Shown: positions 1 to 7,233 of the stretch, one piece after another
Position numbering within the stretch: position 1 is the first letter of the stretch
How the letters are laid out: every line of letters begins with the position of its first letter
Assembly (NCBI GenBank): GCA_964647785.1
Contig: CAZYJD010000036.1
Location: 1 to 19,875, forward strand
DNA length: 19,875 bases
Direction of reading: 5' to 3'
DNA from: CAZYJD01 sp964647785
GTDB taxonomy: Bacteria > Bacteroidota > Bacteroidia > NS11-12g > UBA9320
Position numbers and translations under genes: made by a program
Notes under the pieces: model-generated
What the model was told of the DNA's origin: nothing
Seen by the model: the letters and a program-made list of their open reading frames with translations, nothing else
Database searches by the model: none

Positions 1-798
1 AAGTCCATGGTTTTTAAAACGCTCCTCCCATGTGTTAATGATCATCAGTAAATTAATCATTGCCAAAGGAACCATCAGTGCTTTAAACTGTGTAAAGCCT
101 GAGCGAAAGAAAAACATCCAAACCAACAGTATCAAGTAGGTGAGAAGCAACAATTGGCGAATTAAGCGCAGCTGCTGATCGGTATTTTTCAGGGCGGTTG
201 AGTTGCTTAATAGTGAGCGATCATCTGCCACATCGAAATGAGAAAAAGTCATCACATTGATGAGGCTGATTAAAAAGAAAACCAGCAAAAGCAAAGTGGC
301 TCCGGGGTCAAATAAAGGTGTTTCACTCTGTAAAAGAGGAATGAACCCCATGCCCATGCTTGCCATGAGTGCTATAAAGATTTCCTTCAGCCACGGATTC
401 AATTTGGCCGAATGTCTTGAAACCCACCAGAGATAAACCATGGATAAAACAGCCATCACTCCACCTGTGATGAGCACTTCCCAACTCAACCAACGCAAAG
501 CCAGCCAGGCATTCAAACCCGTAATAAAAGCAATGACTGGCAGCAATCGGCCTCTTAGTTGGTAATTGATGGCATAGCGATCGGGCAAGTCTTTTCTTTG
601 GGCATTTCTTCTTCCATCAAATACATGATCTAGGGTGTAAATCATCCACATTGAAGTGGGCAGCAACCAGAAGTAAACAGGATGGACATGTGAATTGAAA
701 TAAGCATAAAAAAAGTAGCCCGAACTCAAAGCACCAAAAAGCACCCATAAACTGAAATTATTTACAAAGGCAATGCATTTCCTCCAGAAGGAAGCCAT
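1..798 (-). CDS. UbiA-like integral membrane protein (partial, 3' end outside window)
   Basis: The frame is open for 266 codons from an ATG at 798 to the window edge, so the C-terminus is missing. The product is very hydrophobic, with about seven or eight membrane segments by eye. Residues 54-62 read YTLDHVFDG, with D57 and D61 spaced like the first Asp-rich motif of UbiA prenyltransferases. A charged PDRYAIN stretch follows at 72-78. A second acidic patch, SHFDVADD, sits at 186-193 after a helix, where UbiA proteins have their second motif. Both motifs are degenerate compared with the canonical NDxxDxxxD, so it may belong to a divergent UbiA-like branch and activity is uncertain. The ATG lies 5 bases after the stop of the NifU-like gene, so the two are probably cotranscribed. 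A role in quinone or other prenyl-lipid metabolism is a guess from the fold only. Confidence 0.55.
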   Translation of the reverse strand, partial: MASFWRKCIAFVNNFSLWVLFGALSSGYFFYAYFNSHVHPVYFWLLPTSMWMIYTLDHVFDGRRNAQRKDLPDRYAINYQLRGRLLPVIAFITGLNAWLALRWLSWEVLITGGVMAVLSMVYLWWVSRHSAKLNPWLKEIFIALMASMGMGFIPLLQSETPLFDPGATLLLLVFFLISLINVMTFSHFDVADDRSLLSNSTALKNTDQQLRLIRQLLLLTYLILLVWMFFFRSGFTQFKALMVPLAMINLLMIINTWEERFKNHGL

Positions 799-803
799 GC
801 GGA

Positions 804-1040
804 CTAATTTACGGCTGTAACCATGCCCAGATCAGGCAGTACCCTTCTGATGCTTTCTTCTATGCCAGCCTTCATGGTTAAGTGACTGATATCGCAATTG
901 CTACATGAGCCCATGAGCCTCAGACTCACGTTCAGGTCGTCATCTACACTCACCAATTCAACGTCGCCTCCATCTGCTTTAAGGAAAGGCCTGATGCTGT
1001 TGAGGGCTTCTTCTATCTTTTGTACAATCTCGGGATTCAT
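804..1040 (-). CDS. NifU C-terminal domain (Nfu-type) Fe-S scaffold/carrier
   Basis: A 78-residue protein made only of the NifU C-terminal domain. It starts with a helix (EIVQKIEEALNSIRPFL), then KADGGDVELV (21-30) and the cluster-binding GSCSNC (44-49), with the CxxC at C46 and C49, followed by MKAGIEESIRRVLPDLG. Family members hold a bridging [4Fe-4S] cluster between two subunits and pass it to target enzymes. The frame can extend to a TTG at 1058, adding six residues. I prefer the ATG at 1040 because homologues typically begin right at this helix. It follows mrp after a 35-base gap and precedes the UbiA-like gene by 5 bases. The residue after the CxxC is Asp where many homologues have Pro. 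There is no A-type N-terminal domain as in E. coli NfuA, so I give no symbol. Confidence 0.85.
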   Translation of the reverse strand: MNPEIVQKIEEALNSIRPFLKADGGDVELVSVDDDLNVSLRLMGSCSNCDISHLTMKAGIEESIRRVLPDLGMVTAVN

Positions 1041-1075
1041 GTCTTTAGAACCATTCAAAATTAGGTAGAATAATC

Positions 1076-2125
1076 TTATGAAGAAAGTTCGCTATTCAAT
1101 ACTGCAATTCTTCTCACCAGTGCTGCACCTGCATCTTCAAATGCCTTTGCCACCTTTTCAGTGCGTATCCCTATGGCGGCATCATCTTCATTGGGCAATT
1201 CAATGGGTATTCGACCCAGTACTGGAATTTCAAACTGCCCGGCCAAACGCTCAGCACCTCCGCGTCCGAATATGTGGTACTTTTTATCACCGGCTTCAGC
1301 AGGGCTGAACCAGGCCATGTTCTCAATTAAACCCAGCAAGGGCACTTTTACGCCATCCATCCTGAACATGCTCAGGGCCTTTCTGCAATCGGCAACAGCC
1401 ACTTCCTGAGGTGTAGTGACCATTAGAGCACCCGTTAACGGAACATTTTGGGCAATGGTAATTTGCACATCGCCGGTGCCTGGAGGCATATCCACCAGCA
1501 GGTAATCCAACTCACCCCATTCCACATCTTTGATGAATTGGCGTATTGCTGATGAAACCATCGGTCCGCGCCAGACCACCGCCTGTTCTGGGGGTATGAG
1601 AAAAGCAATGGACATGAGCTTGATGCCATCGGCTGAAACAGGCATCATTTTCTCACCCTTCATCTGAACACCTTGCTTGGTAAGACCTAATATGATGGGA
1701 ACAGATGGACCGTAAAGGTCGGCATCAAGAATGCCAACTTTTGCTCCCATCTTGTGAAGTTCTTTGGCCATTTGTACAGCTACTGTTGATTTACCTACCC
1801 CACCTTTACCGGAGCCCACAGCAATGATATTCTTTACTCCCGGCATGATCTCAGGCTGATTTCGAAGGCTGGTAATTCGAGAGGTCACTTCCACCTCCAC
1901 TTCCAAACTTTGATCGACCAAATGTTTTACGGCATTCACGCATGCATTGTGCAGCATATCTTTCATCGGGCAGGCGGGGGTGGTTAATTCAAGCTGAAAG
2001 CTCACCTTTTTGCCCTCGATATTCAGTTGTTTAATCATGCCGAGGCTTACCAGATCCTTCTTCAAATCAGGATCCTCTACATGCGCTAAAGCCGCAAGTA
2101 TTTTCTGTTTCAATGCGTCACTCAT
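1076..2125 (-). CDS. mrp: Mrp/ApbC-family P-loop Fe-S cluster carrier with N-terminal DUF59 domain
   Basis: A 349-residue protein if started at the ATG at 2125. The frame runs upstream to a TTG at 2218, but that part lies inside the neighbouring gene and has no family similarity. Residues 1-85 are a DUF59 (MIP18-like) domain with VEDPDLKKDLVSLGMI and the TTPACPM motif (C52). The P-loop GSGKGGVGKST is at 104-114 with the deviant-Walker lysine of the MinD/Mrp class. Switch-like DADLYGPSVP (134-143) and DMPPGTGD (212-219) follow. Known members bind and transfer Fe-S clusters, and ApbC loss in Salmonella impairs thiamin synthesis. The CxxC expected near 270-280 for dimer cluster binding is absent: the segment reads MAWFSPAEAGDKKYHIFG. 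The ATG overlaps the stop of the DUF6787-type gene as ATGA, which suggests translational coupling. A cytoplasmic location is expected. Confidence 0.92.
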   Translation of the reverse strand: MSDALKQKILAALAHVEDPDLKKDLVSLGMIKQLNIEGKKVSFQLELTTPACPMKDMLHNACVNAVKHLVDQSLEVEVEVTSRITSLRNQPEIMPGVKNIIAVGSGKGGVGKSTVAVQMAKELHKMGAKVGILDADLYGPSVPIILGLTKQGVQMKGEKMMPVSADGIKLMSIAFLIPPEQAVVWRGPMVSSAIRQFIKDVEWGELDYLLVDMPPGTGDVQITIAQNVPLTGALMVTTPQEVAVADCRKALSMFRMDGVKVPLLGLIENMAWFSPAEAGDKKYHIFGRGGAERLAGQFEIPVLGRIPIELPNEDDAAIGIRTEKVAKAFEDAGAALVRRIAVLNSELSS

Positions 2126-2421
2126 GCCTGTGGTTTTTTTCCTATCAATCTCAAATTCATGTTTCGTATAAACCTCCGGAAGAACATCCCCTGCCCACTG
2201 AGATGACCCATGAGCCAAAGCAGAATATTATACAAGGGGTAACCCACCACGATGTACACCACGATTCGAAGCCATTGCCATGGAATTTGATCGTATCCTA
2301 TCCATTTGAACACCCAGGTTTTGACATATAAAAAACTAAAACCCGTTGCAGCGAACACTGCGAGTATCCACAACAGCTGAGCATTGCTATTGATGTTCCA
2401 TTTGCGCTTGAAGTAGTTCAA
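2122..2421 (-). CDS. DUF6787-type small membrane protein, TTG start
   Basis: A 99-residue basic protein with two hydrophobic segments (about 18-40 and 50-71) separated by KWIGYDQIPWQWLR, and a positively charged tail (FFRRFIRNMNLRLIGKKPQA). It matches my memory of a Bacteroidota family (DUF6787) that is often misannotated as prolipoprotein diacylglyceryl transferase; it is far too short for that enzyme. The only start option at the N-terminus is TTG at 2421, because a stop lies three codons upstream and the next ATG is about residue 65. The N-terminal KRKWNINSNAQLL fits family starts well, which supports the TTG. The gene sits between the thiamin receptor gene (24-base gap) and mrp (4-base overlap). 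Function is unknown. Linkage to mrp suggests a membrane role near Fe-S assembly, but that is inference. Confidence 0.75.
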   Translation of the reverse strand: MNYFKRKWNINSNAQLLWILAVFAATGFSFLYVKTWVFKWIGYDQIPWQWLRIVVYIVVGYPLYNILLWLMGHLSGQGMFFRRFIRNMNLRLIGKKPQA

Positions 2422-2428
2422 ATCGTTT

Positions 2429-2454
2429 CAAAGGTAAAACTGCCATCAAAACAA
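2429..2454 (-). promoter_or_regulatory. Possible internal promoter for the DUF6787-mrp-nfu group
   Basis: The minus strand carries TACCTTTG at 2436-2429, an exact match to the Bacteroidota -7 consensus TAnnTTTG. A TTG lies 15 bases upstream at 2454-2452, shorter than the usual 17-23. The -7 box ends only 7 bases before the TTG start codon at 2421, so a transcript from here would have almost no leader. It overlaps the end of the upstream receptor gene region. It would let the Fe-S genes be expressed independently of the riboswitch. Confidence 0.4.
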
Positions 2455-4905
2455 AAGGTTCAGTTTTAACAGGTAATTTATACCGGCCATGGGATAGAGG
2501 TAATTGAAACTCTCCCGCTGCCCTGAAATAATTCCTCCAAACGTATACCCATTGGGGGCATAGCTGCGGTTGCTTAGGTTGCTTATTTGCAGACCTAAGG
2601 CCGCTCTTTTCATCTTTTTCAGCTTCGCAAAATTCCAGTTAAGCAAGAGGTCCTGAACCATAAATGGATCCAAGCTTCTTTCAATGGAAGAGGTATTGTC
2701 GAGGTATTGCCTGGAAACAAATTTGTTAATGAGACTCATCTCTAGATTTTTGAGCGGAACAAAACGCAATTGTTGCATGCTCACGGCTGCCGGTGAAAAA
2801 GCCAGATCGGTATGGCCGTGTTCTATTCTCTGTTGCCCTCCATTATCCCAGTCATCCACATATTCCACAAAATTTAAAACGCGATTTCTGCTCAATGAAA
2901 GATTGGCTGCCAACGCCCATTTTTCGGAAAGCTTCCAATGCAATTCCGATTCAATACCTAATCTGAAACTGCGATCGACATTTGTTCGGGTGTATGCACC
3001 AACATCATTTACCTGTCCGGTTAACACAAGTTGATCTTTGTAAAACATACCGTAAAAGTTCAGTCCAGCCGTGAATTGATTGTTTTCTTTTTTCCAGCCC
3101 AGCTCTGTGTTGTAGAGCCTTTCAGGCTTGGGACGGCTTTCCGGACCGGCATTTACCAGGTCGTCACGCACCGGCTCGCGATGACTCACGGCCACGGCCA
3201 GATAGGCCTTTTGATCGTTTTTATTCCAACTCAATCCGGTTTTGGGGTTGAAAAAGAAGTAATTCAAATCTTGTGGCAATACCACCCCAAAGCGGTTTGG
3301 CCCCTGAAACTGATAATTCACCGCTCTGACTTGTAAGTCGGCGTAATAATTCCAGTTCAACCGGCTTAAACCCACCTTCAAAAAACTGCTGTACTCTGAT
3401 TTTACTGCATCGTTTTCATAAAAACGGTCGAGGTGTTCACTCTTGCCGGCAAAACGACTCCACACCAACTCTCCGAAATGATCTCCAAGATACTGATTGG
3501 CCGCATTTCCCCAGGTAATGTTCCATTGATCTTTGCTATACAACAGATTGGCTATCAGTCCATAAAAATGATTATCCAGCCACAGTCTTCTGATCAAATC
3601 ACTGTTCAAAATGGTATCACCACCGATTTGGACCGCTGAAATGCCCACATCTGCAAGTTCTTGATCCTTGCGATACTGTTCGTAAAACCCTCTTCCATAG
3701 GTGTAATGTGCAGCTGTGTTTAAACCCAAGTGTTGACTGATTTGAAGGTTGTAGAAGAGTTGATAATGGTCTTGGGTGTAATGGTCTACCTCATTTTCAT
3801 AGGTATAATAGTTGTACGTGTTTGGATTGCTTGCGCGCAAATGTGCGGCCTCTTCCGGGCTCATCCACAATTGGTTGATGTAACGTTCCGTACCGCTGTT
3901 GTCATTCTCAAATTTTGGCTGTGGAATGCCCCACCAAGCCTGATAGGTGCGCTCGCGACCACTAAAAACATTGGCCGTGAGGGAACTTTTTTCACCGTAA
4001 CGGGCCAGAGAAAAGTAAAATGATTTCAAATCAGAGCTCGCCCGGTCAATGAACCCATTAGAGGTGATGGAGGACAATCTTCCGCTAAACGACCAGTTGT
4101 TCTCCAAACGCCCTGTACCAAAGCGCACAGTGGCCCTCTGAGAATTGAAACTTCCAAATGCAGAGGTGATCTCTCCAAATGGTGTTTCCTGATGGTCGTC
4201 GGTGCGAATGTGAATGCTTGCTCCGAAGGCCGCGGCTCCATTGCTGCTGGTGCCCACCCCTCTTTGCACCTGAATACCTGAGGCTGTGCTCGCCAAATCG
4301 GGAAGATTGACCCAAAAAACCCCCTGCGATTCTGCATCATTGTAAGGAATTCCGTTGATGGTAACATTGGTTCTGGTAGCATCTACCCCGCGAATGCGAA
4401 CACCCGAATAACCAATGCCCGCTCCGGCATCGGAATGAGAAACGGTGGACGGTGTTAATTCGAGAATGAATGGAACATCCTTGCCATAGTTGAGGGTGGC
4501 TATGTCTTTGCGATCGAGATTGGTGTAGGTACCCGGCGTAAACCGATTTGCACGAAGTCCTCGAATTTCTGCTTCTTTTACCACAAAGTTTTTGGCTTCC
4601 AGGAAGACCCTCAAATCAATGGGCTCATTTCCCGCTTGCAGCTCAAGCTGCTGCCTTTCATAGGTAATATGCCTGATCTGCAAGTTTACATGCCCGCTCG
4701 GTATCGATTTGAATTCAAAACTTCCGTCGGGGCGAGTGATGGCAAAGAAGCTGTCTGATGCCATCACACAAGCGATTTGCGCTCCATAAACCACCTCGCC
4801 ACTTTCAGCATCCAGCACCTTGCCGCTGATTGCAACCGTTTGTGCCTGCGCCATAGTAAATGTTGCACATAAAAGTGAAACACTGATGAATAAAAAAAAT
4901 CTCAT
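2446..4905 (-). CDS. TonB-dependent outer-membrane receptor, probably thiamin uptake
   Basis: An 819-residue receptor. Residues 1-21 are a Sec signal peptide ending MAQA/Q. Residues 25-105 form a carboxypeptidase-regulatory-like beta domain (SGKVLDAESGEVVYGAQI ... FEFKSIPSG). The plug covers about 125-235, with SGVRIRGVDATRTNVTINGIPYNDAESQG and the barrel-entry HIRTDD. The rest is a 22-stranded-type beta barrel that ends in the outer-membrane signature LNLLF. It works with TonB/ExbBD to move a scarce ligand across the outer membrane. The TPP riboswitch directly upstream points to thiamin or a pyrimidine/thiazole precursor as ligand; no ligand residue can be read from the sequence. No PnuT-type permease or thiamin kinase lies next to it, unlike some thiamin receptor loci of the phylum, so the inner-membrane step is encoded elsewhere. 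Confidence 0.9.
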   Translation of the reverse strand: MRFFLFISVSLLCATFTMAQAQTVAISGKVLDAESGEVVYGAQIACVMASDSFFAITRPDGSFEFKSIPSGHVNLQIRHITYERQQLELQAGNEPIDLRVFLEAKNFVVKEAEIRGLRANRFTPGTYTNLDRKDIATLNYGKDVPFILELTPSTVSHSDAGAGIGYSGVRIRGVDATRTNVTINGIPYNDAESQGVFWVNLPDLASTASGIQVQRGVGTSSNGAAAFGASIHIRTDDHQETPFGEITSAFGSFNSQRATVRFGTGRLENNWSFSGRLSSITSNGFIDRASSDLKSFYFSLARYGEKSSLTANVFSGRERTYQAWWGIPQPKFENDNSGTERYINQLWMSPEEAAHLRASNPNTYNYYTYENEVDHYTQDHYQLFYNLQISQHLGLNTAAHYTYGRGFYEQYRKDQELADVGISAVQIGGDTILNSDLIRRLWLDNHFYGLIANLLYSKDQWNITWGNAANQYLGDHFGELVWSRFAGKSEHLDRFYENDAVKSEYSSFLKVGLSRLNWNYYADLQVRAVNYQFQGPNRFGVVLPQDLNYFFFNPKTGLSWNKNDQKAYLAVAVSHREPVRDDLVNAGPESRPKPERLYNTELGWKKENNQFTAGLNFYGMFYKDQLVLTGQVNDVGAYTRTNVDRSFRLGIESELHWKLSEKWALAANLSLSRNRVLNFVEYVDDWDNGGQQRIEHGHTDLAFSPAAVSMQQLRFVPLKNLEMSLINKFVSRQYLDNTSSIERSLDPFMVQDLLLNWNFAKLKKMKRAALGLQISNLSNRSYAPNGYTFGGIISGQRESFNYLYPMAGINYLLKLNLLF

Positions 4906-4931
4906 GATTAAATCAATTAAAGTTTAACATA

Positions 4932-4955
4932 CGGCTGCATGGGGCCTGCAGACCG
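4932..4955 (-). promoter_or_regulatory. Hairpin between TPP aptamer and start codon (candidate expression platform)
   Basis: On the minus strand, CGG-T-CTGCA pairs with TGCAG-CCG around a seven-base loop, giving an 8-bp stem with one bulged base. It lies 27 bases upstream of the receptor ATG. It is not followed by a run of T, so it does not look like an intrinsic terminator. Control by translation or by alternative pairing with the aptamer is possible. Confidence 0.35.
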
Positions 4956-4973
4956 CCAAACATGCTAAACCAC

Positions 4974-5052
4974 TTCTCCCTACGCCGGCATTACCCGGAT
5001 CAGGTTCATTGGGTATCATCTCAGCCCGCCAATACATAGCGAGCACCCCATA
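4974..5052 (-). promoter_or_regulatory. TPP riboswitch (THI element)
   Basis: The minus strand contains all the conserved blocks of the TPP aptamer in order: GGGGTGC (5049-5043), GGCTGAGATGATACCC (5028-5013), GAACCTGATC, then the P5 stem CCGG-GTAATG-CCGG and CGTAGGGA. The GGGT/ACCC pair closes the P2 arm, and the pyrophosphate-arm T-loop sequence GGTAATGCC is intact. TPP binding normally lowers expression of the gene behind it, here the TonB receptor whose ATG is at 4905. The aptamer begins only a few bases after the predicted transcription start. Confidence 0.96.
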
Positions 5053-5060
5053 AGACATCG

Positions 5061-5090
5061 CAAAGATAGCATTCAACCGGTGGGCTGCAA
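5061..5090 (-). promoter_or_regulatory. Bacteroidota-type promoter for the riboswitch and receptor
   Basis: The minus strand has TTG (5090-5088), a 19-base spacer and TATCTTTG (5068-5061). This is a full match to the -33 TTG / -7 TAnnTTTG consensus of the phylum's primary sigma factor. Transcription should start near 5055, just before the aptamer. Confidence 0.8.
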
Positions 5091-5104
5091 ATGAACGTAC
5101 AATT

Positions 5105-5782
5105 CTAATGCACGGCCTTTCTGAAAAATCGATTCAAAGGCAAAATAGCCTTATAACGCATCAAGATTTCTTCTTCCAAATGTTCACTCTCGATCATTTC
5201 CGGATCCATATCCGAGAAATAGTAAAATTGCTTGTTAAACAAAAGCGGAAACGATTCAGCTTTTGTTTTCAGCTCTTTGGGTAAAATCTTGTTGCGATCG
5301 CCATGGATTTCGCCACCCCAAAATTGCACAAAAGCATCTGTACGCATCAGGATCTCAAATTCTGCCTGATGCAAAGCCAAGTGTTTTCTGATTTTTGCCA
5401 GCACTTCCTTGTCCGGTTGATACACCCCGCTGTACAGCCGAATATGCTCCGGACTGAACTCCAGATACAAACCCGGCGAGGTGAAATCCTTTTTGCCCGC
5501 AGGTGCAATGGCCGCTGAGGCGTGGAGCTTGTAGGGGCTTTTGTCTTTACTGAACCGGATATCACGATTGATTCTAAAAATGCAGTCCTTGGCCTGAAGA
5601 AGAGGCAAATCTGCGTCTATTTCGTGCAGTTGAGGAATGAGTTGCTCAATGAACTTTTTAAAAGGATCTCTTACCTGCTTTTCGTAACGCGATCGGTTTT
5701 CATCGAACCATTCTTTGTGATTGTTGGGAGCCAACTCCATGAAGAACCTCATAAAATCAGCGGTAAAAGCCTTTTGTTGCAT
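5105..5782 (-). CDS. DUF2461 family protein (TIGR02453-like)
   Basis: A 225-residue soluble protein with the hallmarks of DUF2461: an N-terminal helix FMRFFMELAPNNHKEWFDENRSRYE, RINRDIRFSKDKSPYK around 69-84, and YLEFSPEHIRLYSGVYQPD around 106-124. Length is usual for the family. There is no signal peptide or membrane segment. The biochemical function of the family is not known to me. The ATG at 5782 comes 2 bases after the rimK stop, making it the third gene of a likely operon with the protease-like gene and rimK. Downstream (5054-5104) there is no clear terminator, only the promoter of the riboswitch unit. Confidence 0.85.
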   Translation of the reverse strand: MQQKAFTADFMRFFMELAPNNHKEWFDENRSRYEKQVRDPFKKFIEQLIPQLHEIDADLPLLQAKDCIFRINRDIRFSKDKSPYKLHASAAIAPAGKKDFTSPGLYLEFSPEHIRLYSGVYQPDKEVLAKIRKHLALHQAEFEILMRTDAFVQFWGGEIHGDRNKILPKELKTKAESFPLLFNKQFYYFSDMDPEMIESEHLEEEILMRYKAILPLNRFFRKAVH

Positions 5783-5784
5783 AT

Positions 5785-6696
5785 TTAAACTCCGATCTTG
5801 TCTTTTTTCACTTTGCCTTTTTGAACAAAGTTCTCTTCTATGTACTCAATGATTTTTCCTGCCACATCCAAACCTGTGGTTCGCTCAATGCCCTCCAAGC
5901 CCGGAGAGGAATTCACCTCAATGACCAATGGACCACGATCGCTTCTGAGCATATCAACCCCTGCAACATCAAGCCCAAGAGCAGAGGCTGCTTTAATCGC
6001 GGCCGCCTTCTCGGCCCGGCTCAGTTTTACTGTCTCAGCTGACCCTCCCTTGTGCAGATTGCTGCGGAACTCACCTTCTTTTCCTTTTCGCTTCATGGCA
6101 CCCACCACTTTGCCGTTCACCACAAAAGCGCGGATGTCTTCCGCTTTTGCTTCTTTGATAAATTCCTGCACAATGATGTTGGCATCCAGACCGTAAAACG
6201 CCTCAATCACCGAAGATGCAGCCTTGTAGGTTTCTGCCAGCACCACCCCTTTGCCTTGTGTACTTTCGAGCAATTTAATCACCAGCGGTGCTCCGCCTAC
6301 CTGCTTGATAAGGTTCTTGATATCACCGGGGTATTTGGCAAAGGCTGTTTTAGGAATGCCCACTCCGGCCTTGGATAAAATTTGCAAACTGCGCAGTTTG
6401 TCGCGGCTGCGCACCAGAGCCAGCGAACTGAGGGTAGAAAACACCTTCTGCATTTCAAATTGCCGGATGATGGAACTTCCGTAAAAAGTAACGGATGCCC
6501 CGATACGTGGGATGATGGCATCAATGCTTTCCAATTCATGATCACCGTAAAAAATAGCCGGATGACTCGATTGGATAGACATATAGCACTTGGTGTGGTT
6601 GATAACCTGTGCCTGGTGACCGCGATCCAGTGCGGCCTGCTTTAAGCGTTTGGTGGAATAGAGATCCGCCTTGCGGCTGAGGATTACAATTTTCAT
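5785..6696 (-). CDS. rimK: RimK-type ATP-grasp L-glutamate ligase
   Basis: 303 residues, the same size as E. coli RimK (about 300). The N-terminal preATP-grasp domain holds the typical IDAIIPRIGASVTFYG (58-73). The ATP-grasp core has VIKLLESTQGKGVVLAE (ATP-binding lysine and flexible loop), EDIRAFVVNGKVVGAMKRKG and GEFRSNLHKGG. The metal-binding end VIEVNSSPGLEGIE carries the Glu-Asn pair. Known RimK adds glutamates to the C-terminus of ribosomal protein S6; related enzymes modify other substrates, so the target here is inferred. The ATG overlaps the stop of the upstream PF05618 protease-like gene by ATGA, and a DUF2461 gene follows after 2 bases. The short C-terminal tail KGKVKKDKIG is lysine-rich. 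Confidence 0.92.
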   Translation of the reverse strand: MKIVILSRKADLYSTKRLKQAALDRGHQAQVINHTKCYMSIQSSHPAIFYGDHELESIDAIIPRIGASVTFYGSSIIRQFEMQKVFSTLSSLALVRSRDKLRSLQILSKAGVGIPKTAFAKYPGDIKNLIKQVGGAPLVIKLLESTQGKGVVLAETYKAASSVIEAFYGLDANIIVQEFIKEAKAEDIRAFVVNGKVVGAMKRKGKEGEFRSNLHKGGSAETVKLSRAEKAAAIKAASALGLDVAGVDMLRSDRGPLVIEVNSSPGLEGIERTTGLDVAGKIIEYIEENFVQKGKVKKDKIGV

Positions 6697-7196
6697 TGGA
6701 TTGTCGTGCTTGAAATGGTTGGTTGGTCAGTGGTTTGTCCTTCGCTCATTCGCTTTCGGGATGCTGACAATTGACTTTGGGACACATCTACTAAAAATCT
6801 GTTCTTTAAAAATCGACGGCCCAAAAGTACCGGATATTTCATCTCTCTGCGATTGGAAAGATTAAAGGAAACATTAAATAATTGGCCAAAGAGCTGCACC
6901 GGCATTTTCACCTGATAGCGGAACTCATAATCGCCAAAAGAACTTTTCACTTTTTTCTCTTTGAATACCGCAGTAAGAATTTCTTTGCCGTTGTACAAGG
7001 GGTGCTTTCTATCCAGTAGCCTAAAACTCAAAAACTCTTTGCCATTGACCTCCTTGATTCGTATTCGCTCGCAGTGTATGCTGCTGGTATCGGCTCCGGT
7101 ATCAATTTTACAAGGCAGACCGAAGATTTCAGCTTCAGGCAAATCTATTTCATCGGTGATGCCAATGGTCTTCAATGCTCTTTTCTTCCTGTTCAT
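6693..7196 (-). CDS. Retropepsin-like protein (PF05618, putative ATP-dependent zinc protease / RimB-like)
   Basis: 167 residues. The retroviral-type aspartyl protease signature is visible as CKIDTGADTSSIH (29-41), with the catalytic Asp at D32. A conserved C-terminal strand, YPVLLGRRFLKNRFLVDVSQS, follows at 121-141. This matches PF05618, long labelled ATP-dependent zinc protease although it has no obvious zinc motif. Proteins of this family sit beside rimK in several bacteria (rimB of Pseudomonas) and are linked to RimK function. Here coupling is tight: its stop overlaps the rimK start. The last 20 residues (EGQTTDQPTISSTTIQ) are low-complexity and probably disordered. The ATG at 7196 is the only sensible start, just ahead of the core domain. 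Confidence 0.85.
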   Translation of the reverse strand: MNRKKRALKTIGITDEIDLPEAEIFGLPCKIDTGADTSSIHCERIRIKEVNGKEFLSFRLLDRKHPLYNGKEILTAVFKEKKVKSSFGDYEFRYQVKMPVQLFGQLFNVSFNLSNRREMKYPVLLGRRFLKNRFLVDVSQSQLSASRKRMSEGQTTDQPTISSTTIQ

Positions 7197-7204
7197 CTCT
7201 AATA

Positions 7205-7233
7205 CAATGATAAGACAAATTCGCTTGAGCCAA
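7205..7233 (-). promoter_or_regulatory. Possible promoter for the rimB-like/rimK/DUF2461 operon
   Basis: The minus strand has TTG (7233-7231), an 18-base spacer and TATCATTG (7212-7205), one mismatch from TAnnTTTG. The predicted start of transcription is within a few bases of the ATG at 7196. Confidence 0.35.

Noticed and set aside
2126..2218. N-terminal extension of Mrp from the TTG at 2218
   Set aside because: It lies inside the DUF6787-type gene in another frame, and the family's DUF59 domain begins at the ATG at 2125.
4026..4382. 118-codon minus-strand ORF inside the thiamin receptor gene
   Set aside because: It is in an alternative frame of the conserved plug region, with no recognisable domain and atypical composition.
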